From the IMG/VR virus record IMGVR_UViG_3300046519_000449, positions 1 through 47,315 of that record: 47,315 nucleotides of DNA; one strand, 5' to 3'. Position 1 is the stretch's first letter, and every line of letters begins with the position of its first letter. A model generated the notes under the pieces. The model did no database searches. It was not told the DNA's origin and saw only the letters and a program-made list of their open reading frames with translations. The position numbers and the translations under genes are program-made. Shown one piece after another: positions 7,255-13,015 of this stretch. Source of the DNA: a virus.

Positions 7255-7779
7255 CTAGAAGGGGATGTCGTCATCGTCAAAGCCCTCGTTGACCGGGGCT
7301 CCGCTCGACTGCGGTGGGGTGTCGTGCGTGCGCTGCTGGGCGAAGTCGCGTTGAGCGCGGCCCTTGCCAGTTCCGCCACCCTGACCGCGTTCACCGCCGC
7401 CGAAACGGGATTCCCCGTAACGGTCTGCCGGTCGGTCAGTGGGCTGGCCGCCGAGCATCTGCATTTCATTGGCGATGATGTCGGTCGAGTAGCGCTCGAT
7501 GCCGTCTTTGTCGGTGTACTTGTCGGTACGCAGCGAGCCTTCGATGTAGACCTGTCGGCCTTTCTTCAGATACTCGCCAGCAATCTCGGCCAGCTTCCCG
7601 AACAGCTTCACGCGATGCCACTCGGTGCGCTCCTGCTTCTCGCCGGACTGCTTGTCCGTCCAGGCTTCGGAGGTTGCCAGGCGCAACGACGTGATCGCCG
7701 TGCCGCTGCCGGTATAGCGGGTTTCCGGATCGGCACCGAGGTTGCCCACGATGATCACCTTGTTGATGCCACGAGCCAT
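7255..7779 (-). CDS. ssb: Single-stranded DNA-binding protein
   Basis: 174 residues. An OB-fold of the bacterial SSB type fills residues 1-110 ([20 protein letters not shown]..., [21 protein letters not shown]). A glycine/glutamine-rich linker follows, and the acidic tip DDDDIPF is the canonical partner-binding tail used to recruit replication and repair proteins. It binds single-stranded DNA at phage replication forks. The ATG at 7779 overlaps the upstream stop (TGATG). Confidence 0.95.
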   Translation of the reverse strand: MARGINKVIIVGNLGADPETRYTGSGTAITSLRLATSEAWTDKQSGEKQERTEWHRVKLFGKLAEIAGEYLKKGRQVYIEGSLRTDKYTDKDGIERYSTDIIANEMQMLGGQPTDRPADRYGESRFGGGERGQGGGTGKGRAQRDFAQQRTHDTPPQSSGAPVNEGFDDDDIPF

Positions 7780-7997
7780 CAGGCGTTCTCGCCGTCCGTG
7801 GTGGCTTTCGCGGTTTCCACCGCAAGCCCGCGCTGCAGTGCGCTGACGATGCCTTCCTGCCCAGCAACCTCGACGGTGTATTCGTCCAGTGCGACGTGAC
7901 GCAGTGCCTGGGCCTGCGAGGTGGCGCGCACCAGGCGCGGGGTATGGTCAACGCCGCGACGGACGACGATGTAGATGCGGCTCGGGGTCTTGCTCAT
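7779..7997 (-). CDS. Small conserved phage protein (72 aa)
   Basis: 72 residues beginning [15 protein letters not shown], with a [25 protein letters not shown] segment. This type of short protein is common directly upstream of ssb in Proteobacteria phages, but its function is unknown. AAGGAA lies upstream of the ATG at 7997. It overlaps ssb by one base (TGATG). Confidence 0.7.
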   Translation of the reverse strand: MSKTPSRIYIVVRRGVDHTPRLVRATSQAQALRHVALDEYTVEVAGQEGIVSALQRGLAVETAKATTDGENA

Positions 7998-8043
7998 GGT
8001 CCGAATTCCTTGCCGGTCGCCCGGCGTGTTGTAGAGGGGAGCG

Positions 8044-8157
8044 TCAGGGTGTGACGAGGTAGCAGAGGGCAGCGGCAGACCACGGAGCCACGACGATGAC
8101 CAGTGCGGTCTTCTCGTCCATGGGCGCGGACATCCACCAGGTGAGGAACCGGGTCAC
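8044..8157 (-). CDS. Small membrane protein (37 aa), translationally coupled
   Basis: A 37-codon frame starting with GTG at 8157, overlapping the stop of the upstream gene as GTGA. The product has a basic/aromatic N-terminus (TRFLTWWMSAP) and a hydrophobic segment TALVIVVAPWSAAALCYLV that could span the membrane. The GTGA junction and the fact that it fills an otherwise empty 150-base gap argue for it. Function unknown. A longer frame on the same strand (7994-8200) gives a low-complexity product and is rejected. Confidence 0.5.
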   Translation of the reverse strand: MTRFLTWWMSAPMDEKTALVIVVAPWSAAALCYLVTP

Positions 8158-8369
8158 TGGAAGCCACCGGACACGGCGTAAGCGAAGAAGGCGAGGCCAA
8201 CGACCAGCATCAGCACGACGCTGCGCGGGCTTTCAACGAAGGCCTGCAGGGTTGGCGTTGACGAGCTGGCGTGGAGAAGCGCGGTGGCGGCCCGGACTTC
8301 GCGGTCGCCCTCGGTCTTCGTCACGGCGTAACGGAGCGCCTGGCGCTGCTTCATGGTCTGCGCGATCAC
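8154..8369 (-). CDS. Small membrane protein with C-terminal anchor (71 aa)
   Basis: 71 residues: a charged N-terminal helix (KQRQALRYAVTKTEGDREVRAA) and a C-terminal hydrophobic segment SVVLMLVVGLAFFAYAVSGG, giving a tail-anchored topology. GTG at 8369 overlaps the upstream stop (GTGA); an ATG five codons in (8354) is the alternative. No family recognised. Confidence 0.6.
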   Translation of the reverse strand: MIAQTMKQRQALRYAVTKTEGDREVRAATALLHASSSTPTLQAFVESPRSVVLMLVVGLAFFAYAVSGGFQ

Positions 8370-8620
8370 AGGTCACCTCGCACTTCGGCATAAGCCACCG
8401 TCAGCGAAGCAAAGTCGGTAAGGCTCACGGTCACGCAGTCATCGCCCTTGGCGAAGGTGATCGTGCGCAGGGTCTGGATCAGCCGTTCGACCTTGGGCAC
8501 GGCCTCATCCAGCGCCTGTGCTGCCTGTGCGTTGCGCGAGTGGACGGCCACGTTCGGATGCTCGACCTTGAGCCGCAGCACGGCGCGGGACATGGCGATG
8601 GTGACGCTGCCGGCGGTCAT
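8366..8620 (-). CDS. Hypothetical protein (84 aa)
   Basis: 84 residues, mixed helix and strand (RLKVEHPNVAVHSRNAQAAQ, then DDCVTVSLTDFASL). Not recognised. ATGA-type overlaps on both sides place it firmly in the operon. Confidence 0.6.
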   Translation of the reverse strand: MTAGSVTIAMSRAVLRLKVEHPNVAVHSRNAQAAQALDEAVPKVERLIQTLRTITFAKGDDCVTVSLTDFASLTVAYAEVRGDL

Positions 8621-8940
8621 GCTGTCTCGTCCCGAACAGAGCGGAGCGCGGTCTGCACGGCGGCAACGATCTCGCCGAGATATGCCTGCTCACGCTTCGT
8701 GGCGCGCGGGTTCCCGATCAGCTTGCCGACTAGGTAGTCGACGTCGCAGGACAGGAAGAACACTTCCACGCGGTGGGTGCCCGTTGCTCCCCAGCTTGCC
8801 GTCCATGCCTTGTCGTAGCACTGGATGATCACCGTGCCGCGATTGGCACCATCGTTGACCCACACGACGGTGATGGGATCGAGGCCCGGCGCGCTGATGC
8901 GCTCGGAGACGGCGGGCAAGTTGGTCACGACGGAGGTCAT
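8617..8940 (-). CDS. Conserved phage hypothetical protein (107 aa)
   Basis: 107 residues. The central region (GTVIIQCYDKAWTASWGATG, then VEVFFLSCDVDYLVGKLI) is beta-rich and resembles a family frequent in phage early operons, in which a short protein describes 'ATGxxR-hexapeptide-like' strands; I cannot name a function. ATGA junctions on both sides. Confidence 0.6.
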   Translation of the reverse strand: MTSVVTNLPAVSERISAPGLDPITVVWVNDGANRGTVIIQCYDKAWTASWGATGTHRVEVFFLSCDVDYLVGKLIGNPRATKREQAYLGEIVAAVQTALRSVRDETA

Positions 8941-9203
8941 GCCACACCGCCTTCAGCCTGGACGGCATCGCGCGCCATGCCCTGGTAATGGGTGACAGCC
9001 GGATCGCGCGCTGCATCGAGCAGGGCGTTATGGGCACGGCACAGGCCGTTGAACGCATCCTTGGCATGGAAGGCGGCATCGGTAGGCATGGCCACGTCGG
9101 ACTCGATGTCCGCGATCAGCTGGTTCACGATGCTGACCACATGGTTCGTGCGGGCGGCCAAGACCTCCGCGTGCTGCTTAGAACTGACCTGAATGCGTTC
9201 CAT
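8937..9203 (-). CDS. First gene of the leftward early operon, hypothetical (88 aa)
   Basis: 88 mostly helical residues (MERIQVSSKQHAEVLAARTN..., HAKDAFNGLCRAHNALLDAA). Function unknown. It has the best ribosome site of the operon (GGAGAAGG a few bases before the ATG at 9203) and lies about 30 bases downstream of the predicted start of the PL-like promoter. It is therefore the first gene expressed when the operators at 9243-9302 are freed. Confidence 0.65.
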   Translation of the reverse strand: MERIQVSSKQHAEVLAARTNHVVSIVNQLIADIESDVAMPTDAAFHAKDAFNGLCRAHNALLDAARDPAVTHYQGMARDAVQAEGGVA

Positions 9204-9239
9204 GACCTTCTCCCATCGCCGTGTGGTGGCGTGGGAGTG

Positions 9240-9268
9240 ATGTTAGGCACACCTTACACTGGTGTCAA
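9240..9268 (-). promoter_or_regulatory. PL-like early promoter
   Basis: On the minus strand TTGACA (9268-9263) and TAACAT (9245-9240) are separated by 17 bases. The same TTGACA/TAACAT pair drives the cro side at 11258-11285. The -35 region touches one operator and another lies between -35 and -10, so bound repressor should block it. Confidence 0.65.
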
Positions 9269-9302
9269 TAGGTGAACCTAACTATTTTTCGGTTTACCTA
9301 AT
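9243..9302. promoter_or_regulatory. Left operator cluster (three sites)
   Basis: Three imperfect palindromes close to TTAGGTNNACCTAA: TTAGGCACACCTTA (9243-9256), ATAGGTGAACCTAA (9268-9281) and TCGGTTTACCTAAT (9289-9302). They cover the PL-like promoter and match the three sites flanking the repressor gene at 11220-11282. Binding by the repressor and Cro is inferred. Confidence 0.65.
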
Positions 9303-9358
9303 CCCACTTTATGCGACGGGCACCGATCACGCTTCGCCTTCACACAGGGGAGAGCGCT

Positions 9359-9592
9359 ATGACAGAGACGATTTACGTGGTTCAGGGCTTCACGGCAGGC
9401 AAGCGCGGCTCGCTGAAGGCAATGCAGCCGCTGATGTTCCCGACGGAGAGCCAGGCACGGAGCAGGGCGGAGCGCATGGGGGAGGCGTGCGTCGGCGTCA
9501 TGGCCTTCGCGCAGACGGCCGATATCGACGCTGGGGAGTATTCCGACCCGGTGATGCTGGTGCGTGCTGGGCAGGTACCCGACGAGGCGTGA
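9359..9592 (+). CDS. Small hypothetical protein (77 aa) between PL and dinD
   Basis: 77 residues beginning MTETIYVVQGFTAGKRG, with a helical RSRAERMGEACVGVMAF segment and an acidic end. It looks like a small phage protein of the 'reads external data columns' alpha/beta type, but I recognise no family. GGGGAG precedes the ATG at 9359. It runs rightward, away from the left operators, and probably shares a transcript with the dinD-like gene. Confidence 0.65.
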   Translation: MTETIYVVQGFTAGKRGSLKAMQPLMFPTESQARSRAERMGEACVGVMAFAQTADIDAGEYSDPVMLVRAGQVPDEA

Positions 9593-9641
9593 CCGCTCAC
9601 CCAGAAGGCGATAGGCTGAGCCCTCACGCAGGGGGAGATCC

Positions 9642-10490
9642 ATGAATACGACCATCGCACTTGGCCAAGGAAGGAACTTTGAGCAGATCCGGCACGTTTC
9701 TCCGGACGGTGCGGAATTCTGGCTTGCACGGGAGCTGGCGCTGGTGCTTGAGTACGTCCAGTACAGAAACTTCCAAGCGGTCATCGAAAAGGCCATTATT
9801 GCTTGTAGAAACAGCGGCCTATCGGTAGATGACCATTTTGCTAGAGTCAGCAAAATGGCAGATATTGGGCAGGGAGTGCAGCGTCAGATCGAGGACTGGA
9901 AACTGTCTCGGTACGCCTGCTACCTCATCGTCCAGAACGGCGACCCAGCCAAGCCGGTCATTGCCCATGGTCAAACTTATTTCGCAGTGCAGGCCAGGCG
10001 CCAAGAGGTTTCCGACTCCGAACGATTTGAGCAGCTCACGGAAGACGGTCGTAGGCTAATGCTGCGTACAGAGATGGCGCACCACAACAAGGCATTGAGC
10101 GCCGCTGCCAAGAGTGCAGGGATCGAAACCGCGATTGACTACGCGGTGTTTCAAGACCATGGGTACAAGGGTCTGTACGGTGGCTTGGCTGCAAAGGACA
10201 TCAAGCAGGTCAAGGGCCTCAAAAAGAGTCACAAAATTCTCGACCACATGGGCAGCACGGAACTGGCGGCGAATCTGTTCCGCGCGACGCAGACCGAGGA
10301 GAAGATTCGCCGCGAGAAAATCCAGGGCAAGATTCAGGCGAACCATGCTCACTACGAGGTCGGTAAGAAAGTGCGCCGCACAATTGCCGACCTTGGCGGG
10401 ACTATGCCAGAGAGCCTTCCTGTGCCAGAGAAGAGTATTCCGCAGCTCGAGCGCGAGAAGGCGAAGCGCCTGAAAAAAGACGCGGAATAG
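9642..10490 (+). CDS. dinD: DNA damage-inducible protein D (DinD) homologue
   Basis: 282 residues, close to the E. coli DinD length. The N-terminal half has a BRO-N-like fold (GAEFWLARELALVLEYVQYRNFQAVI, then KLSRYACYLIVQNGDPAKP) and the central MLRTEMAHHNKALSAAAKSAGI block is typical of DinD. In E. coli DinD inactivates RecA filaments; BRO-N domains also occur in phage antirepressors. Placement between PL and the repressor suits a role in induction control. GGGGGAG precedes the ATG. I see no LexA box in the 49 bases upstream. A terminator follows directly. Confidence 0.85.
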   Translation: MNTTIALGQGRNFEQIRHVSPDGAEFWLARELALVLEYVQYRNFQAVIEKAIIACRNSGLSVDDHFARVSKMADIGQGVQRQIEDWKLSRYACYLIVQNGDPAKPVIAHGQTYFAVQARRQEVSDSERFEQLTEDGRRLMLRTEMAHHNKALSAAAKSAGIETAIDYAVFQDHGYKGLYGGLAAKDIKQVKGLKKSHKILDHMGSTELAANLFRATQTEEKIRREKIQGKIQANHAHYEVGKKVRRTIADLGGTMPESLPVPEKSIPQLEREKAKRLKKDAE

Positions 10491-10496
10491 ACCAGA

Positions 10497-10518
10497 GCCC
10501 CGCGTTGAGCGGGGTTTT
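10497..10518 (+). terminator. Rho-independent terminator after dinD
   Basis: GCCCCGC (10497-10503), loop GTTGA, then GCGGGG (10509-10514) followed by TTTT. It ends the dinD transcript seven bases after the stop codon and lies 22 bases before the end of the convergent repressor gene, separating the two. Confidence 0.8.
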
Positions 10519-10539
10519 CCCTTTGTCAGACATGCTCGC

Positions 10540-11220
10540 TCAGCCCTGCCGTCCACTGGGGAACAGGATGCCGCCCACCGGGTGGATTGCCTCGACATCG
10601 GCCTCATCGATAACCAGGCGCTCATTGGTGGCCACTGCGTTCAGGACGTACTCGCCGTCGCGGTGCCAGAGCAGCTCCTTCACCGTGCTGCGGCCGTCGA
10701 CCAGCTTCACCATCACGAACTCGCCCATCTGGATCTGCTTGTTCGGCTCGATGACGACGTACCAGCCTGAGCGGATCGCCGGATACATGGAGTTGCCCCT
10801 GACCTGGAGCACGTATGCATCCTTATCGGTGGTCGGGAACTCGAAGTAGCCATCGCCGTGGCCGGCTGGATACTCGAGGTCCGTCCAAAAACCATCCATC
10901 CCCAAGCTTGCGGTTCCCACCACCGGCACTCTCCTGAAATCCGAGCGGGGAATGTGGGCGATAGTCGCATCAGATTGTGAGACTGGCTCTGGATCGCGGT
11001 CCGTGGCGCTACCAAGACCTGTCGACAACCACTCAGGACGCACTCCGAACAAGCGCGCAGTTGCCAACAGGTTGTCGCCCTTGATGCTTTTGGTCTTGCC
11101 CGACATCCATTCGCTGACGGACGGCGGCCTGATGCCGCATGCGCGTGCGATGTCTGCCGCAGAGATATCGGGACGCAGACGCATCGCAGCTTCCAGTCGT
11201 TCTTTGAGTGTCAGTGCCAT
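10540..11220 (-). CDS. cI: CI-like phage repressor (HTH + S24 peptidase)
   Basis: 226 residues. An XRE-type helix-turn-helix lies at residues 20-45 (SAADIARACGIRPPSVSEWM). The C-terminal LexA-like S24 domain has the catalytic serine in RGNSMYP (Ser144) and lysine in STVKELLW (Lys181). Such repressors cleave themselves when RecA filaments form. The usual Ala-Gly or Cys-Gly cleavage pair is not seen; the matching position reads VGTASLG (101-107). The gene starts within an operator (11220-11233) and two more lie upstream, so autoregulation is likely. Convergent with dinD. Confidence 0.9.
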   Translation of the reverse strand: MALTLKERLEAAMRLRPDISAADIARACGIRPPSVSEWMSGKTKSIKGDNLLATARLFGVRPEWLSTGLGSATDRDPEPVSQSDATIAHIPRSDFRRVPVVGTASLGMDGFWTDLEYPAGHGDGYFEFPTTDKDAYVLQVRGNSMYPAIRSGWYVVIEPNKQIQMGEFVMVKLVDGRSTVKELLWHRDGEYVLNAVATNERLVIDEADVEAIHPVGGILFPSGRQG

Positions 11221-11282
11221 TAGGTAATCCTAACGTCAGCATTGATAGGTGTACCTATTGACAAAGTGTAAGGTTCACCTAA
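11220..11282. promoter_or_regulatory. Right operator cluster (three sites) between cI and cro
   Basis: Three sites: TTAGGTAATCCTAA (11220-11233), TAGGTGTACCTA (11246-11257) and TAAGGTTCACCTAA (11269-11282). Centre-to-centre spacing is 25 and 24 bases, a little over two helical turns. The first overlaps the repressor start codon, the second abuts the -35 of the cro promoter, the third covers its spacer and -10. This is a lambda-like OR arrangement with a different operator sequence. Confidence 0.7.
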
Positions 11283-11285
11283 CAT
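11258..11285 (+). promoter_or_regulatory. PR-like promoter for cro
   Basis: TTGACA (11258-11263), 16-base spacer, TAACAT (11280-11285). The predicted start point is at or next to the A of the cro ATG at 11292, which would give a leaderless mRNA. Confidence 0.65.
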
Positions 11286-11291
11286 GGCGCC

Positions 11292-11483
11292 ATGGACCAG
11301 CACATCGACTCGAAAATCATTGATGCCCTCGGCGGCACCGCCGAGGTGGCCCGCATCTGCAAGATCAAGCCGCCGTCCGTGAGCGAGTGGCGCCGCGAAG
11401 GCATCCCCAATGCTCGCCGTCAGTACCTCGCACTTTTGCGTCCCGAGGTTTTCAAGGCGGCAGCTTGCGAGAAGGTCGCCTGA
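11292..11483 (+). CDS. cro: Cro/YdaS-type regulator
   Basis: 63 residues with a Cro/YdaS helix-turn-helix: GTAEVARICKIKPPSVSEWR (15-34). Divergent from the repressor gene and reading from the PR-like promoter, it is the expected Cro counterpart that turns repressor synthesis down. There is no ribosome binding site upstream and the predicted transcript starts at the ATG, so translation is probably leaderless. Its last 17 bases, including the stop, are repeated at 11780-11796. Confidence 0.8.
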   Translation: MDQHIDSKIIDALGGTAEVARICKIKPPSVSEWRREGIPNARRQYLALLRPEVFKAAACEKVA

Positions 11484-11796
11484 CGCATGCGCGCTTATTC
11501 GAATATCTGCTGGAACTCCTTCAGGTTCTCTAGGACCAGGTGCTCCATGGCGGACTCCGTGCGTGCGGCGTACGCGCCGGTGAGCATGTTGAAGCAGCGG
11601 GCTACCACGGTGTCTTCCCGCAAAGCCGTTAGCAAGGCGGTCATCGCCAGCTGGTTTGCAGTGGTCTGCGCGATCAGGTTCGCAATCGACTTCTCGAATT
11701 CTTTTTCCATGGGTGTCTCCGGGCAGGTGAGCTGCGTCTTCGCAAACCCAGCTTACTGCACGGTGGCGCCCGCCTATCACGAGAAGGTCGCCTGAC
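11468..11796. repeat. 17-bp direct repeats flanking a reverse-oriented cassette
   Basis: CGAGAAGGTCGCCTGAC occurs at 11468-11484 (end of cro) and exactly again at 11780-11796 (ribosome site and spacer of the next small gene). The 312-base unit holds one gene on the opposite strand. Removing one unit would join the cro stop directly to the ATG at 11797. This looks like an insertion by recombination or duplication. Confidence 0.75.
11495..11710 (-). CDS. Reverse-strand hypothetical gene (71 aa), likely moron
   Basis: 71 residues, entirely helical in appearance (MEKEFEKSIANLIAQTTANQ, then ENLKEFQQIFE), no cysteine motif or membrane segment. Function unknown. GGAGA lies upstream of the ATG at 11710. 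It runs against the PR transcript between 17-bp direct repeats, which suggests later acquisition and expression from its own promoter, possibly in the lysogen. Confidence 0.6.
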   Translation of the reverse strand: MEKEFEKSIANLIAQTTANQLAMTALLTALREDTVVARCFNMLTGAYAARTESAMEHLVLENLKEFQQIFE

Positions 11797-11883
11797 ATGA
11801 CCGCCGACGCCCTGATCGTCCTCACCTTCGCCTTGGTCATGTTCTGGCCTGTCCTTATTTCGCAGCCGCGGGAACGTGCATGA
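11797..11883 (+). CDS. Very small membrane protein (28 aa)
   Basis: 28 residues with one hydrophobic segment, ALIVLTFALVMFWPVLI, and a short charged C-terminus. GAGAAGG lies 10 bases before the ATG. The stop overlaps the ATG of the next frame (ATGA). Short membrane proteins of this sort are frequent after cro in phages; function unknown. Confidence 0.5.
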   Translation: MTADALIVLTFALVMFWPVLISQPRERA

Positions 11884-12113
11884 CGCGGCTCGTTATCCAC
11901 GGGCCTTGCTCAGTTGTGCGTGAAGGCTCACGCCTAACTGTGGTGGTGGACTCAGTCGATCGAACGGGGTCCGGGCGGAGCCCCCTCGGGAATGGTGATG
12001 TTCAAAAGCTCGATGTCGTTTCCAGCTTCGATGGTGATCTCGCCGTGCCCGGCGACCTCGGTCCGCAGCTTTGTCCCACCTGTGGTCGTCATCTCGAGGA
12101 TGACCGGGGTTAG
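11880..12113 (+). CDS. Possible truncated rightward gene, doubtful
   Basis: A 77-codon frame whose ATG overlaps the preceding stop (ATGA). The first 23 residues (MTRLVIHGPCSVVREGSR..., TVVVD) look like a true beta-rich protein start. The remainder lies opposite the better supported reverse gene at 11952-12182 and looks random. It may be the broken front of a former gene cut by arrival of that reverse gene, or simply chance. Confidence 0.25.
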   Translation: MTRLVIHGPCSVVREGSRLTVVVDSVDRTGSGRSPLGNGDVQKLDVVSSFDGDLAVPGDLGPQLCPTCGRHLEDDRG

Positions 12114-12182
12114 CAACTGATTTTTCAGCTTGAACAGGCTGCCCGGCTCTAAACGGTGCTGTGTGACCTCTGGCTCTTTCAT
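11952..12182 (-). CDS. Reverse-strand hypothetical gene (76 aa)
   Basis: 76 residues, beta-rich (RLEPGSLFKLKNQLLTPVIL, GHGEITIEAGNDIELLNITI), probably a small beta-sandwich. Not recognised. AAGGGAA lies 7 bases before the ATG at 12182. Like 11495-11710 it opposes the PR transcript. Upstream (12183-12243) are nested inverted repeats that could regulate it. Confidence 0.6.
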   Translation of the reverse strand: MKEPEVTQHRLEPGSLFKLKNQLLTPVILEMTTTGGTKLRTEVAGHGEITIEAGNDIELLNITIPEGAPPGPRSID

Positions 12183-12243
12183 GGGTTCCCTTTCGTGGAG
12201 TGTTGGTGGCTTGGCAGCTCCAGTCTGCCACGAGTGGGAACCC
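12183..12243. repeat. Nested inverted repeats upstream of the reverse gene
   Basis: GGGTTCCC (12183-12190) pairs with GGGAACCC (12236-12243), and inside it TGGCAG (12212-12217) pairs with CTGCCA (12225-12230). There is no T-run, so this is not a standard terminator. It could be an operator or an RNA hairpin in the PR transcript. The rest of the 12244-12324 interval holds nothing I can name. Confidence 0.4.
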
Positions 12244-12324
12244 GCCTAATCCGTGCGCTGTGATGTCCATGGCGCGAACTGTACTCATCGAGACCATGCG
12301 TCTCACCATTCGAGATTCCGCAGC

Positions 12325-12771
12325 ATGAATGTGATCGACGCCGCAGATGCCACCGTGCACGATTATCCGGGTGGCAGTGAGCCGCTTGCCATCCGCATGG
12401 GCCTGACCGGCGCGATCCTCCGCGGCAAGGTGAATGCGAACAACGATCGCAACCACCTGACGCTTGCCGAAGCGGACCGGATGATGTCGATCACGGGTGA
12501 CCACCGCATCCTCCAGGCGCTTGCCGCCGAACATGGGTATGCGCTGGCGCGTGTGGACGACCCGTGCTCCGAGAAGGCTATCGTGCATCACCTGCTGGAC
12601 TTGGGCATGGCGGAGGGCGAGCTGTCGCGGACCATCCATGACGCGCTGGCTGACAACGTCATCACCGCCAACGAAATGAACGCCATCGCCGCGGCTGGGC
12701 ATGCGAACCAGAGTGCGCTGATCGGCCTGATCAATCGCCTCCGTGCTGCGCACCAGACGAATCGCCAGTGA
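12325..12771 (+). CDS. CII-like phage regulatory protein
   Basis: 148 residues starting MNVIDAADATVHDYPGG. The DYPGG-x-x-x-LA-RMG opening and the following LRGKVNANNDRNHLTLAEA text match the phage 'regulatory CII' (CP76/YmfL-type) family found after cro in many Proteobacteria phages. It is thought to activate or modulate lysogeny genes by DNA binding. The ATG at 12325 is preferred to an upstream frame start at 12253. The downstream gene begins within its stop (GTGA). Confidence 0.75.
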   Translation: MNVIDAADATVHDYPGGSEPLAIRMGLTGAILRGKVNANNDRNHLTLAEADRMMSITGDHRILQALAAEHGYALARVDDPCSEKAIVHHLLDLGMAEGELSRTIHDALADNVITANEMNAIAAAGHANQSALIGLINRLRAAHQTNRQ

Positions 12772-13013
12772 ACCCCTTGTCGTCCCCTGCCTGTCATGAA
12801 GCGTGCGCCGTAGTGGCGTCGGTGCTGGCGCACGGGGCGACGCCTGAGCAGTGGACAGCCGCTGACCTGGTTTCTCACACGCCGTCGCGCTGGGATCGTC
12901 CTGCGCCACAGCTGCCCTTGTTTCACCCGCAGCACGCTTACTCGGGGGTAGCTACCCGGGGACAGCCGAGTCCGGTCGGTTGCGTGCCTGCACTTTCCCG
13001 GAACCCGGAGTAA
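12768..13013 (+). CDS. Hypothetical coupled gene (81 aa)
   Basis: 81 residues, starting at a GTG that overlaps the CII-like stop (GTGA) and ending 2 bases before the next ATG. Contains CHEACAVVASVLAHGATPEQW, a helical segment, and a proline-rich end. No family recognised. The exact fit between neighbours favours a real gene. Confidence 0.5.
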   Translation: MNPLSSPACHEACAVVASVLAHGATPEQWTAADLVSHTPSRWDRPAPQLPLFHPQHAYSGVATRGQPSPVGCVPALSRNPE

Positions 13014-13015
13014 CG

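Noticed and set aside
7994-8200. 68-codon leftward frame near ssb
   Set aside because: Low-complexity product; the GTG-started 37-codon frame at 8044-8157 fits the operon junctions better.
11487-11795. 102-codon rightward frame within the repeat-bounded cassette
   Set aside because: The reverse 71-residue gene has a better ribosome site and protein-like sequence. The frame's ending matches Cro only because of the direct repeat.
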